Assembly: GCF_005239125.1 (NCBI RefSeq)
Contig: NZ_SZYE01000002.1
Coordinates: forward strand, 1 to 64,000
Direction: 5' to 3'
From: Cellulomonas hominis
Lineage (GTDB): Bacteria; Actinomycetota; Actinomycetes; Actinomycetales; Cellulomonadaceae
DNA length: 64,000 nucleotides
Numbering within the stretch: the stretch's first letter is position 1; each line of letters begins with the position of its first letter. Under the pieces are notes generated by a model that worked only from the letters and a program-made list of their open reading frames with translations, was not told where the DNA came from and ran no database searches. The translations under genes and the position numbers were made by a program. This document shows, piece by piece, positions 8,667 to 16,759 of this stretch.

Positions 8667-9127
8667 GGGTGCACTCCTTCGAGGAAGAAGTGGCGACTCA
8701 CCCGAGACCGCGTGCGCGCGCCGTCGCTGGCGCGGACGGCGATTTTCCTTCAGATGCCGGGACGGTACCCCCGCACCGGGCCGAGCGCGAGCGCCGACCA
8801 GGTGGTGACGGTCAGGAACGACACGACGAGCGTGCGCCGCCCCGCCCCGCGCCGCGACGACGCCCACGCCGACGATCGTGCCCCGACGCCGTGGCGGCGC
8901 CGGGGCACGTCGGGGTGGACCCGGTGGACCCGGTCGGCGCACCGGTCCCGCGAGGACGTCGACCCCGCGGGCCGCGCCACCGTCGTGCGGCGCCCGCACC
9001 CGCGCGAGGGCCGCGCCCTCGACGTCGACGTGTCGTGGGCGCTCCGGCCGGACCCAGCATCCCCGGGCCCGCGCCGGCCGTCACCCTCCGCCGGGCTGAC
9101 CCGGGCCCGGATCAGCCCAGCGGAGTA
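8667..9127. other. long intergenic stretch, nothing recognised
   Basis: The stretch lies upstream of the exporter gene. Open frames run through on both strands but give only Arg/Pro/Gly-rich translations with no motif. A position usually taken by a TetR regulator is empty, so a lost regulator gene is possible, but I see no residue of one. Confidence 0.4.
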
Positions 9128-9155
9128 GCCGGGTACTGCGCCCGCAGTACCCGGC
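9128..9155. terminator. 12-bp hairpin terminator
   Basis: GCCGGGTACTGC (9128-9139) pairs perfectly with 9144-9155 across a 4-base loop. It lies 18 bases beyond the end of the small minus-strand gene at 9173 and probably ends that transcript. Confidence 0.7.
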
Positions 9156-9172
9156 CGCAGCGGAACCGCTCG

Positions 9173-9412
9173 TCAGGCCCGGTGCTCCGGAACGGCCTCG
9201 CGGTCCCAGTCGATCGCGAACCGGCGCGGCTCGAACCGCACCACCCAGACCGGAAGCCGCTCACCGACACGCACGGGCCTCGGGAGCGCCTCGGTGTGCG
9301 TCACCCGGGGCTCACCGGGCGCGTCGATCCGCAGCACCAGCTCCGCCCGCCGCGGTCCGTCGCCGGTGGCGGGGAGCGGGGCGACCGACTCGACCAGGGC
9401 GGTCGTGGCCAC
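9173..9412 (-). CDS. small conserved-type protein (hypothetical)
   Basis: A 79-residue protein from a GTG start (MATTALVESV...). The pattern of TALVES, ELVLRI, VTHTEALPRP and VWVVRFEPRRFAIDW resembles the C-terminal beta-rich segment of actinobacterial hypothetical proteins that usually have an N-terminal extension. Here everything upstream in frame is out-of-frame sequence of the overlapping gene, so the protein may have lost its N terminus in a deletion. No function is known. Confidence 0.55.
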   Translation of the reverse strand: MATTALVESVAPLPATGDGPRRAELVLRIDAPGEPRVTHTEALPRPVRVGERLPVWVVRFEPRRFAIDWDREAVPEHRA

Positions 9413-9713
9413 GCCGGGCGATCGGGTGGAGGTAGGCCGCCGCGGCCGCGTCGCCGCACGCGAGCGCGGCGAGCCGCGCAGGTTCCGTGGCGACGGACCG
9501 CGCCGCGCGGTGCGCGGCGAACGACGCGGTGCGCTGCAGGTTCGAGCGAGCGGCCCCGTCGGCGAAGGTCTGCGCGGCGGCGATCGCGTCCCGCGGGCGG
9601 GCATCGTCCGGGGCGACGGCCTCGAACTCGGGGAGCAGGTCCCGGGCGCAGTCGACCGCGAACCGGACGACGGCGCGCAGCTCGTCCGCCGTCAGGTCGA
9701 CCCGGTGCGCCAT
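9312..9713 (-). pseudogene. putative immunity-protein-like gene, truncated at its 3' end
   Basis: 133 residues from ATG. The first 90 (MAHRVDLTADELRAVVRF..., RPRDAIAAAQTFADGAARS, FAAHRAARSV, GDAAAAAYLHPIA) match the helical family usually annotated as putative immunity protein or exonuclease SbcC-like. Family members continue with a second helical half after AAYLHPLA, near a TQVKHIL segment. Here that half is absent and the frame runs on into an Arg/Gly/Pro-rich tail that overlaps the next gene out of frame. I read this as a gene cut by a deletion whose other edge is inside the 9173 gene. It may still be expressed as a shortened protein. Confidence 0.6.
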
Positions 9714-9766
9714 CCCCCCATCATGCCGCCGGTGCGACCCCGGCCCGGGCCGGGGTCGCGGGAGGC

Positions 9767-10522
9767 TCACGCGTCACGGGTCCGGAGCGTGATGTGCGCC
9801 GCGAGCGTCGTCCAGAGGGTGAACACCGCCATCACCGCGAGTCCTGCGGGGCCCGTCAGGACTCCGGTGCCGGTGGTCGTGTACGAGGCCTGTCCGGCCG
9901 TCGTGGGCCAGTAGGTCCCGGCGAGCTCCCCGAGGGCCCCGGGCAGCCCGGGTGCCAGTGCCGGCACGAGCAGCGCGACGGTCACGACGACCGCGAGCGC
10001 GCCGGAGGAGGAGCGCGTGATGGCGCCGAGAGCCACGCCGAGCACGGCGGTGAGCACCAGGTAGCCGATGGCGCACGGGACCGCCCGGACGCTGTCGGCA
10101 TCGGTCAGGTCCGCCGTCGGCAGTCCCGCGGCGGCCAGCGCCGCCTGGCTCGCGCCGAGGCTGCACACCACCGCGAGCACGGCGGTCGCCAGCGCGACCA
10201 GGGCGGTGACGCCGAGCTTCGTGACCAGGAGGATCGCCCGGCGGGGCGCGATCGTCAGGCTCGTGACGATCTGACCGGTCGCGTACTCGCTGGTGAACGC
10301 CTGGGCGCCCAGCGTCGCGACGAGGATCTGCCCGACGAGGATGCCCTTGAAGCTGACGCCGGTCGGGTCGAAGTCTGCGGGCAGGTCGGCCTGCCAGTCG
10401 GCCTGGAGGCCACTGATGCCGAGCAGGCTCACGACCACGGTGACCAGGACGGTGCCCGCCGCCAGCACCCAGGTGGTGCGGATGCTGCGCGTCTTGATCC
10501 ACTCCGAGGCGAGGAGGTCCAT
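9767..10522 (-). CDS. ABC-2 type transporter permease
   Basis: A 251-residue membrane protein with six predicted helices. It begins MDLLASEWIKTRSIRTTW, the usual amphipathic start of actinobacterial ABC-2 permeases, and has SEYATGQIVTSLTIAPRR after helix 2. It starts one base after the stop of its ATPase gene, so the two are translationally coupled. It is the membrane half of an exporter controlled by the divergent TetR gene. The substrate is probably a drug or lipid-like compound, by inference only. Confidence 0.93.
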   Translation of the reverse strand: MDLLASEWIKTRSIRTTWVLAAGTVLVTVVVSLLGISGLQADWQADLPADFDPTGVSFKGILVGQILVATLGAQAFTSEYATGQIVTSLTIAPRRAILLVTKLGVTALVALATAVLAVVCSLGASQAALAAAGLPTADLTDADSVRAVPCAIGYLVLTAVLGVALGAITRSSSGALAVVVTVALLVPALAPGLPGALGELAGTYWPTTAGQASYTTTGTGVLTGPAGLAVMAVFTLWTTLAAHITLRTRDA

Positions 10523-10523
10523 G

Positions 10524-11447
10524 TCAGGCGGCTTCCTTCTGAGTCGAGGTCATGGTGAGGAAGACGTCCTCGAGCGAGTCGCGGACCGCGGTCAGCTCCG
10601 ACAGCTCGGCGCCGGCGGTGGCGGCGATGCGACCGACGTGGTCGGTCGCGGCGCCCTCGATGTCGATCCCGTCCGCGCTGGCGGTGTCCGCCGTGGCCTG
10701 CACGCCCGCGCGGGCGAGTGCGTCGAGGAGCCCGGGCCGGTCCGGCGTGCGCGCGCGGACGTGCTCGGTGGTGTGGTCGGCGATGAAGGCGGCCAGGGGC
10801 TGATCGGCCAGCAGCCGCCCGTGGTGGATGACGACGAGGTGGTCCGCCGTCAGCTCCATCTCGCCCATGAGGTGGCTGGAGAACAGGACCGTGCGGCCCT
10901 CGGCCGCCAGGTCGCGCATCAGCGAGCGCGCCCACCGGATCCCCTCGGGGTCGAGGCCGTTGAGCGGCTCGTCGAAGATCACGACGGCCGGGTCCCCGAT
11001 CAGCGCGGTCGCGATGCCCAGCCGCTGCTTCATCCCGAGCGAGAAGTCGCCGGCGGGGCGGTTCCCGACGCCTCCCAGCCCGACCCGCTCCAGCATCTCG
11101 GGCACCCGGGTCCTGGGCACGCCCCCCGCGCGCGCCACCGCGGCGAGGTGGTCCGCCGCCGTGCGGCGCGGGTGGACGCCCCGGGCGTCGAGCATCGCGC
11201 CGACGACGCGCATCGGGTGCGGTGTCTCCGCGAGCCGCAGCCCGCCGACCGTCGCCGCACCGCTGGTGGGCCTGTCCAGCCCGAGGAACATCCGCAGCGT
11301 CGTGGACTTCCCCGCCCCGTTGGGGCCCAGGAAGCCGGTCACGACGCCCGGTCTCACCGTGAACGACAGGCCGTCGACGGCGGTGAGGTGCCCGTAGCGC
11401 TTCTGCAGGGCGTGCGCCTGCAAGGTCACCGGGTTCGTGGTGTGCAT
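10524..11447 (-). CDS. ABC transporter ATP-binding protein
   Basis: A 307-residue ATPase. Walker A is GPNGAGKST near residue 40, the signature is FSLGMKQRLG, Walker B is VVIFDEPLNGLDPEG, and the switch His is in SSHLM. The C-terminal 90 residues are the DrrA/NatA-like extension. It forms the exporter with the next gene. Its start lies 12 bases from a tandem palindrome (11459-11496) shared with the divergent TetR gene, so it is very probably repressed by that protein. It is paralogous to the ATPase at 15168-16139. Confidence 0.95.
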   Translation of the reverse strand: MHTTNPVTLQAHALQKRYGHLTAVDGLSFTVRPGVVTGFLGPNGAGKSTTLRMFLGLDRPTSGAATVGGLRLAETPHPMRVVGAMLDARGVHPRRTAADHLAAVARAGGVPRTRVPEMLERVGLGGVGNRPAGDFSLGMKQRLGIATALIGDPAVVIFDEPLNGLDPEGIRWARSLMRDLAAEGRTVLFSSHLMGEMELTADHLVVIHHGRLLADQPLAAFIADHTTEHVRARTPDRPGLLDALARAGVQATADTASADGIDIEGAATDHVGRIAATAGAELSELTAVRDSLEDVFLTMTSTQKEAA

Positions 11448-11458
11448 GAGGCGGCACA

Positions 11459-11496
11459 CTACACCGTGTCGTGTAGATCTACACCGCACGGTGTAG
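11459..11496. promoter_or_regulatory. tandem TetR operators, near-perfect 38-bp palindrome
   Basis: Two 16-bp palindromes of the form TACAC-N6-GTGTA lie at 11460-11475 and 11480-11495, separated by GATC. Together they form a 38-bp palindrome with only the two positions on each side of the inner core mismatched. It sits between the divergent ABC ATPase and TetR starts, so it probably serves both promoters. Confidence 0.8.
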
Positions 11497-11525
11497 CATC
11501 GTCCCGAGCACCACGGAGGAGGGCG

Positions 11526-12179
11526 ATGACGACGGTGGGCGACAAGCCCGTGCGCGAGGGCCAGGCGCACAAGCGTGCGGCGATCCTGACCGCCGCCAGA
11601 GAGCTGTTCCTGCAGACGGGCGTGGAGCGCACGAGCATGGACGCGGTGGCTGCGCTCGCCGGGGTGTCGAAGCGGACGGTCTACGACTACTACGGGGACA
11701 AGCGGCGCCTCCTGCTCGGCGTCGTGGAGGACGCGGGGGAGCGGGCGCTGGCCACGCTCCGACGGCTGGTCGCGCAGCACCTCGACGACGCGAGCATCAC
11801 GGACGTCGCCGCTCTCGACGAGGCGCTCACCGCGCTCGCCGCCGACCTCGGCCGCTCCCTGCTGCTCTCGTCGGACTACCTCGCCGCCGTCCGGCTGATC
11901 AACGAGAACGAGTCGCTGCTGCCGGAGCTCGACGACCACCCGCTCGACGAGGCCCACGCGCAGGTCCTCAGCGAGCGCGTCGACCGCTTCGCCCGCGCCG
12001 GCCTGCTCGACGCCGAGGACCCGGGGCTCGCCGCCGCGCACTTCCACGCCCTGACCGCCCTGCGCGTGCTCAACGAGCCGGCGCGCCGGCGCGCCGAGAG
12101 CGAGCACGTCCGGCGGATCATGACCGAGGGTGCGCGCGCGTTCGTGCGCGCCTACGAGGCGCGCGACGCCGGCGCGTGA
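11526..12179 (+). CDS. TetR-family repressor of the ABC exporter
   Basis: A 217-residue TetR protein. The HTH is TSMDAVAALAGVSKRTVYDYYGDK at about residues 39-62, followed by a TetR_C domain. A GGAGGAGG ribosome site precedes the ATG. It is divergent from the ABC exporter pair with the tandem operator between, which is the standard layout of an autoregulated repressor that is released by the exported compound. The C-terminal end overlaps a short hairpin. Confidence 0.95.
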   Translation: MTTVGDKPVREGQAHKRAAILTAARELFLQTGVERTSMDAVAALAGVSKRTVYDYYGDKRRLLLGVVEDAGERALATLRRLVAQHLDDASITDVAALDEALTALAADLGRSLLLSSDYLAAVRLINENESLLPELDDHPLDEAHAQVLSERVDRFARAGLLDAEDPGLAAAHFHALTALRVLNEPARRRAESEHVRRIMTEGARAFVRAYEARDAGA

Positions 12180-12192
12180 CCGGCGCGCCGGC
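12168..12192. terminator. 9-bp hairpin over the TetR stop codon
   Basis: GCCGGCGCG (12168-12176) pairs with CGCGCCGGC (12184-12192) across seven bases that contain the TGA stop. It separates the TetR gene from the converging two-component operon. Confidence 0.5.
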
Positions 12193-12263
12193 TACCGCCG
12201 ACGCCGACGTCCACGCCCGGGGCGGGCGCGCTGACGACGTCGTCGCTCCGCCGGCTGGAGCGG

Positions 12264-12938
12264 TCAGCCGCGCCCGACGTGCACCAGACCCGTCTCGTAG
12301 GCGAGGACGACGGCCTGGACGCGGTCGCGCGCCCCGAGCTTCGGCAGGATGCGCGCCAGGTGGGTCTTCACCGTCGCCTCCGACACCTGGAGCTGCTCGG
12401 CGATCTCGCCGTTCGAGCGCCCCTCGCCGACGCAGCGGAGCACCTCGAGCTCCCGCGGCGTGAGCACGGCCAGCCGCGGGTCCACCCCGTCGTCCGACCG
12501 GGTGCCGCGCGCGGGCAGGGCGCGGGAGAACAGCTCGAGCATCCGCCGGGTGATCCGGGGGGAGACCACGGCGTCACCCGCCGCGACCGTCCGCACCGCC
12601 GCCACCAGCTCGGTCGGGGCGGCGTCCTTCACGAGGAACCCGCTGGCGCCGGCCTGCAGCGCCGCGAAGGCGTACTCGTCGAGGTCGAACGTGGTGAGGG
12701 CGAGCACCCGCACCTCGGGGTCGGCCGCGACGATCTCCCGTGTGGCCTCGATGCCGTCGGTCCTCGGCATCCGCACGTCCATGAGGACGACGTGCGGCCG
12801 CAGGGTCGCGGCCTGCTCGACCGCCGCGCGCCCGTCGCCCGCCTCGCCGACGACCTCCAGGTCGCCGGCGCTCTCCAGCAGCAGGCGGAAGCCCATGCGG
12901 ACCAGTGCGTGGTCGTCCGCCAGCAGCACCGTGGTCAT
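12264..12938 (-). CDS. NarL/LuxR-type response regulator
   Basis: 224 residues: a receiver domain (residues 1-120; acidic pair in LLADDHALVRMG, phospho-acceptor Asp in VVLMDVRMPRTDG, Lys in GFLVKDAAP) and a LuxR HTH (LTPRELEVLRCVGEGRSNGE, near residues 158-215). Its ATG overlaps the kinase stop by four bases (ATGA). It is the last gene of the ABC-ABC-kinase-regulator operon, so it probably activates that operon on a cell-envelope or drug signal sensed by the kinase. A candidate binding site is the dyad at 16240-16256. Confidence 0.95.
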   Translation of the reverse strand: MTTVLLADDHALVRMGFRLLLESAGDLEVVGEAGDGRAAVEQAATLRPHVVLMDVRMPRTDGIEATREIVAADPEVRVLALTTFDLDEYAFAALQAGASGFLVKDAAPTELVAAVRTVAAGDAVVSPRITRRMLELFSRALPARGTRSDDGVDPRLAVLTPRELEVLRCVGEGRSNGEIAEQLQVSEATVKTHLARILPKLGARDRVQAVVLAYETGLVHVGRG

Positions 12939-14296
12939 GCGTCCCCCTCCGCGTGCGGCAGCACGGCCCGGACGCGCCAGCCGGCCCCGTGCGGACCGGC
13001 CTCGACGGTGCCGCCGAACGCCGCGGCGCGCTCGCGCATCCCGAGCACGCCCCGCCCCGCGCCCGCGCCTCCGGGGGTGGCGCGGGCGTCGCCCTGGTCG
13101 GTCACGACGAGCTCCACCGACCCGGGGGTCCGGCGCACGGCGAGCGCGGCGCCCGCGGTCCCCGGCGCGTGCCGCAGCACGTTGGTCAGCGCCTCCTGCG
13201 CGATGCGGAACACCGTGAGCTGCAGGGCCGCGGGGAGCGTCGCCAGGCCGCGGTCGTCGAGCCCGGTCGCGTGCAGCGCGAGGCCCGCGGTGCGGAACCG
13301 GTCGGTGAGTGCGCCCAGGTCCCCGGTGCCGGGCTGCGGGGTGAGCGGCACCCCCGGGCCCGCCGCGCCACCGGGCTCGTCCTCGTGCAGGACGTCCAGG
13401 ACCCGGCGCATGTCGCGCAGCGCCCCCTGGCCGGTCGCGACCAGCTCGCCGAGCGCCGCCCGGGACCGGTCCGGTGCCTGGTCCAGCGCCGCGGCCGCAC
13501 CACCGCCGAGGGTCACCATCACCGAGACGCTGTGCGCGACGACGTCGTGCATCTCGCGGGCGATGCGTGCGCGCTCCGACGCCCGGGCGAGCTGCACGCG
13601 CTGCTCCTGCTCGCGGGCCACCGCGTTCGCCTGCTCGACGAAGGCCGCGAGGTGGAGCCGCCGGTTCCGCACGCTCGCACCGGTCGCGACGGCGAGCAGG
13701 GCGAGCACGACCACCGGCGCGGCGGTCTGGAACCAGACGGTGCCCCGGAGGTCGCGGCCCGCCCCGTCCGGGTCGAGACCGGCCATGAGGGCGCCGACGA
13801 CCGGCGGCAGCGGGAGCAGCCACGCGGCGAGGAGCAGCGAGGTGACCGTCCCCGCGAGCACGCGCCACGTGACCGCCGGGTCCCGACGGGTGGCGACGGT
13901 GAACAGCGCGACCGCCGCCCCGACCTCGAAGCCCGACGTCGCGCCGGTCGCCGCCAGCGCCCCGACCCCGAGCAGCGTCATCGCGACGGCCACGGGTACC
14001 GGCCGGCGGCGGCGCACGAGCAGCGCGACCACCCCCGCCACCGTCATCCCGGCGGAGGCGAGCTGCATCTGCAGCACCCGGTCCCCGCCGAACCGCGCGT
14101 GCAGGGAGTACATCGAGTCCGCTCCGACGCCCAGCAGCAGCGCCCACCCCGCGAAGCCGGCGGCCACGAGCAGGTCCACCACCACCGGGCGCCGCCGCAG
14201 GAACCGGCGGACCGGTCCGAGCGGGCGCGCGGACAGCTCGGTGAAGACCGGCGGGGTGGTCAGCCCGTCCTCGTCGGTCCTGTCGTGCGCGGCCAC
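12935..14296 (-). CDS. sensor histidine kinase, NarX/DesK-type (HisKA_3)
   Basis: 453 residues from GTG, preceded by GGGAGAG. The N-terminal half has about six membrane helices with no large outside loop, so it likely senses a signal in the membrane. The HisKA_3 phospho-acceptor is H in REMHDVVAHSVSVMV near residue 258, and the ATPase domain has EALTNVLRHAPG and GRGVLGMRERA. It phosphorylates the response regulator encoded four bases overlapping downstream. The pairing with ABC exporter genes is typical of drug or envelope stress modules. Confidence 0.94.
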   Translation of the reverse strand: MAAHDRTDEDGLTTPPVFTELSARPLGPVRRFLRRRPVVVDLLVAAGFAGWALLLGVGADSMYSLHARFGGDRVLQMQLASAGMTVAGVVALLVRRRRPVPVAVAMTLLGVGALAATGATSGFEVGAAVALFTVATRRDPAVTWRVLAGTVTSLLLAAWLLPLPPVVGALMAGLDPDGAGRDLRGTVWFQTAAPVVVLALLAVATGASVRNRRLHLAAFVEQANAVAREQEQRVQLARASERARIAREMHDVVAHSVSVMVTLGGGAAAALDQAPDRSRAALGELVATGQGALRDMRRVLDVLHEDEPGGAAGPGVPLTPQPGTGDLGALTDRFRTAGLALHATGLDDRGLATLPAALQLTVFRIAQEALTNVLRHAPGTAGAALAVRRTPGSVELVVTDQGDARATPGGAGAGRGVLGMRERAAAFGGTVEAGPHGAGWRVRAVLPHAEGDA

Positions 14297-14322
14297 GTCC
14301 GTACTCTCCCAGACCTGCCGCG

Positions 14323-15171
14323 TCAGGCATCCCGGCGGCGCAGCAGCACCGACGCCGCGACCAGGACCACCGCCACCCAGGCGAGCATCACGCCGTAGCC
14401 CTCCCAGGGCGACAGGGTCGTCGTGCTCGACGTGGTGATGACCGACCCGACCGCGTCGGACTGCAGCAGCCGGTTGCCCGCGCTCGCGGGCAGGAACGAC
14501 GCGAACGTCTGCAGCGGCTTCCACGGCACGGCGCCGAGGCCGTTCTCCAGGACGAGCAGCAGGCCCAGCACCGTCGCGATCCCCGCGGCCGAGCTGCGCA
14601 CGATCGCGCCGATGCCGAACGCCAGGGCGGTCGCCGCACCGAGGTACAGCGGGACGCCCAGCAGGATGCGCAGGTCGTCCGCACGGGTCAGGTCGATCGA
14701 CATGCCCGTGCGTTCGAACCACGGCGTCCCGGCCGCCCAGGCGAGCGCCACGCCGAGCAGCGAGGCGACCATCACCACGGCGACCGTGACGAACAGCTTC
14801 GCCCACAGCGCCGGGAGCCGGCGAGGTGCGGCGGTCAGCGTCGACCGGATCTGCCCGGTGCCGTACTCCCCGGCGATCGACAGCACGCCGAGCGTGCAGA
14901 ACACCAGCTGCGTCAGCGCGACGCCGGACGTCACGTACACCGCGCCGACGAGGTACGGGGAGCCGACCGCCTCGGGCACCGCGGAGATGCTCGAGAAGCG
15001 CATCGCGGCGAACGCCGGGAGGAACGCGACACCCACCAGCAGGGACCACCACGTCGAGCGCAGCGTCCGCAGCTTGATCCACTCGGCGGCGACGAGGCGG
15101 GGGAAGGTCACCGGCTGTGCGACGGGCGTGGCGCGCGCGGGCAGGTCGGCGAGCGTGGCGAACGTGGTCAT
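14323..15171 (-). CDS. ABC-2 type transporter permease
   Basis: A 282-residue membrane protein with six predicted helices after a 30-residue cytosolic start. AAEWIKLRTLRSTWW leads into helix 1, and GEYGTGQIRSTLTAAPRR follows helix 2, as in its paralogue at 9767. The ATG overlaps the ATPase stop by four bases. It is the membrane part of the exporter in the two-component operon. Confidence 0.94.
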   Translation of the reverse strand: MTTFATLADLPARATPVAQPVTFPRLVAAEWIKLRTLRSTWWSLLVGVAFLPAFAAMRFSSISAVPEAVGSPYLVGAVYVTSGVALTQLVFCTLGVLSIAGEYGTGQIRSTLTAAPRRLPALWAKLFVTVAVVMVASLLGVALAWAAGTPWFERTGMSIDLTRADDLRILLGVPLYLGAATALAFGIGAIVRSSAAGIATVLGLLLVLENGLGAVPWKPLQTFASFLPASAGNRLLQSDAVGSVITTSSTTTLSPWEGYGVMLAWVAVVLVAASVLLRRRDA

Positions 15172-16139
15172 CGGGCACCTCCGGTGGTGCGGGTCCGGGA
15201 CGTGGGGGAGGTGCGGTCGTCGACCGGGTCGGGCGAGCCCGAGCGGTACTCCACCTCGGTCGCGGTGAGCTGCATGTAGGCGTCCTCGAGGGAGACCTGG
15301 ACGGGGGCCAGCTCGTGCAGCACGACGCCCGCGCCGGTGGCGATCTGCGCGATCTCCGGCGCCTCCGCCCCGGTCACGTCGAGCAGGTCGGGTCCGGTGG
15401 GCGCGACCTCGACGCCCGGCAGCGCCCGCAGCGCGGTCGCCAGTTCCTGCGCCATCGGCGTCCGCACCCGCACGACCCGGGTCCGCGCCCGCTCCACCAC
15501 CTCCGCCACGGGTGCGTCCGCGAGCACGCGCCCGCGGCCGAGGACGATCAGGTGGTCCGCGGTCAGCGCCATCTCGGACATGAGGTGCGACGACAGCAGC
15601 ACCGTCCGGCCCTGCGCCGCCAGGCCACGGAGCAGGTTCCGCACCCAGACGACGCCCTCCGGGTCGAGCCCGTTCACGGGCTCGTCCAGGATCAGCGTCC
15701 GCGGGTCGCCGAGCAGCGCCGCGGCGATGCCGAGCCGCTGCCCCATGCCCAGCGAGAACGTCCCGGCCCGCTTGTGCGCCACGGGCAGCAGGCCGGTCTC
15801 CTCCATCACGGTCGTCACGCGGCGCGGGTCGATCCCGTGGGTCGCCGCCAGCGCCAGCAGGTGCGCCCTCGCGGACCGTCCGCCGTGGACGGCTCTCGCG
15901 TCGAGCAGCGCGCCGACCTCGCCCAGCGGGGCGCGGTGCTCCGCGTAGCGGCGGCCGTTCACGGTGACGGAACCCGCGGTCGGGCGGTCGAGCCCGACGA
16001 TCATCCGCATCGTCGTGGACTTCCCCGCGCCGTTCGGACCCAGGAACCCGGTGACCGCACCGGGTCGGACCGTGAAGCTGATGCCGTCGACCGCCACCTT
16101 CCCCTCGTACGTCTTGGTCAGGCCGGTGGCCTCGATCAT
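15168..16139 (-). CDS. ABC transporter ATP-binding protein
   Basis: A 323-residue ATPase with Walker A GPNGAGKST, signature FSLGMGQRLG, Walker B LILDEPVNGLDPEG and switch SSHLMSEM. The C-terminal extension ends in a charged tail. It is the first gene of a four-gene operon (ATPase, permease, kinase, response regulator) with 4-base overlaps at two of the three junctions. It resembles the ATPase at 10524 closely in motif context, which suggests duplication of an exporter with different regulators. Confidence 0.95.
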   Translation of the reverse strand: MIEATGLTKTYEGKVAVDGISFTVRPGAVTGFLGPNGAGKSTTMRMIVGLDRPTAGSVTVNGRRYAEHRAPLGEVGALLDARAVHGGRSARAHLLALAATHGIDPRRVTTVMEETGLLPVAHKRAGTFSLGMGQRLGIAAALLGDPRTLILDEPVNGLDPEGVVWVRNLLRGLAAQGRTVLLSSHLMSEMALTADHLIVLGRGRVLADAPVAEVVERARTRVVRVRTPMAQELATALRALPGVEVAPTGPDLLDVTGAEAPEIAQIATGAGVVLHELAPVQVSLEDAYMQLTATEVEYRSGSPDPVDDRTSPTSRTRTTGGAR

Positions 16140-16239
16140 GCGTCCTCCTCGTTCGGTGTCCTTCGAACGTAGGAGCGAGGCCCGCGGCGCCGGGACCTCC
16201 GGCGGGACGAGATGCGGCGGGCGCGCGCGTACAACGGCT

Positions 16240-16256
16240 GGATGACACCGTCATCC
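16240..16256. promoter_or_regulatory. perfect 17-bp dyad upstream of the ABC/two-component operon
   Basis: GGATGAC-ACC-GTCATCC is perfectly symmetric. It lies about 100 bases upstream of the ATPase start and 45 bases beyond the end of the neighbouring MerR gene. The ATGAC/GTCAT core resembles sites of NarL/DesR-type response regulators, so autoregulation by the operon's own regulator is a reasonable guess. A transcript-end hairpin for the MerR gene is the alternative. Confidence 0.45.
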
Positions 16257-16300
16257 CGCGGGCCCCGCGGGCCTGCCGACGCCACAGGGTGCTGGCGTCG

Positions 16301-16693
16301 TCACGACGCGGTCGCGCACCCGCTCTCGTCGGCGTGCCGACCCTGACCCGCGAGGTTCGCCCGCCCGTGCCGGATGACCTCGTCGAGCTTGTCGCGCGTC
16401 GCGGTCAGCTGGTCGAGCTGGCCCTGCACGCGGGCGCGCTCGGCCAGGAGCCGGTCGAGCATCTCGTCGGTGAGCCCGCCGTGCTCCAGGCAGGGCAGGA
16501 TCCGCAGCACCGCCTTGCTGCCGAGACCGGCGGCGTAGAGGTGCTGGATGAACGTGACCCGGTCCACTGCGTCGGGGGCGTACCGGCGCTGCCCGCTCGG
16601 GCTGCGCTCGGCGGCGAGCAGCCCCTGCTCCTCGTAGTACCGCAGCGCCCGCACGCTCACGCCGGCCCGCGCGGCGACCTCCCCGATGCGCAT
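16301..16693 (-). CDS. MerR-family transcriptional regulator
   Basis: A short 130-residue MerR protein: HTH MRIGEVAARAGVSVRALRYY, wing GQRRYAPDAVDRV, then one long dimerisation helix (about residues 75-115). There is no separate effector domain. C-terminal GCATAS has a single Cys, so it is not a classical metal sensor. It is divergent from an SDR whose promoter carries a perfect palindrome in the spacer (16721-16752). Confidence 0.93.
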   Translation of the reverse strand: MRIGEVAARAGVSVRALRYYEEQGLLAAERSPSGQRRYAPDAVDRVTFIQHLYAAGLGSKAVLRILPCLEHGGLTDEMLDRLLAERARVQGQLDQLTATRDKLDEVIRHGRANLAGQGRHADESGCATAS

Positions 16694-16720
16694 CCGTCTC
16701 CTCGACCGCTCGACCTGGAC

Positions 16721-16752
16721 TTGACCCTGACGTCAACGTCAGGTCCTAGCGT
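16721..16752 (+). promoter_or_regulatory. MerR-type promoter with perfect spacer palindrome
   Basis: TTGACC (16721-16726) and TAGCGT (16747-16752) are 20 bases apart. Between them lies the perfect palindrome CCTGACGT-CA-ACGTCAGG (16726-16743). The -10 ends seven bases before the SDR ATG, so the SDR message is probably leaderless. Long spacing plus a central dyad is the hallmark of MerR activation by DNA distortion. Confidence 0.8.
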
Positions 16753-16759
16753 GCCAGAC

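Noticed and set aside
8667-9127. A missing regulator gene upstream of the DHA2 exporter
   Set aside because: No HTH-like sequence in any of the six frames.
7182-10558. Very long plus-strand open frames over the MFS and ABC genes
   Set aside because: They are antisense to well-supported genes and have no motif; G+C-rich DNA rarely stops in such frames.
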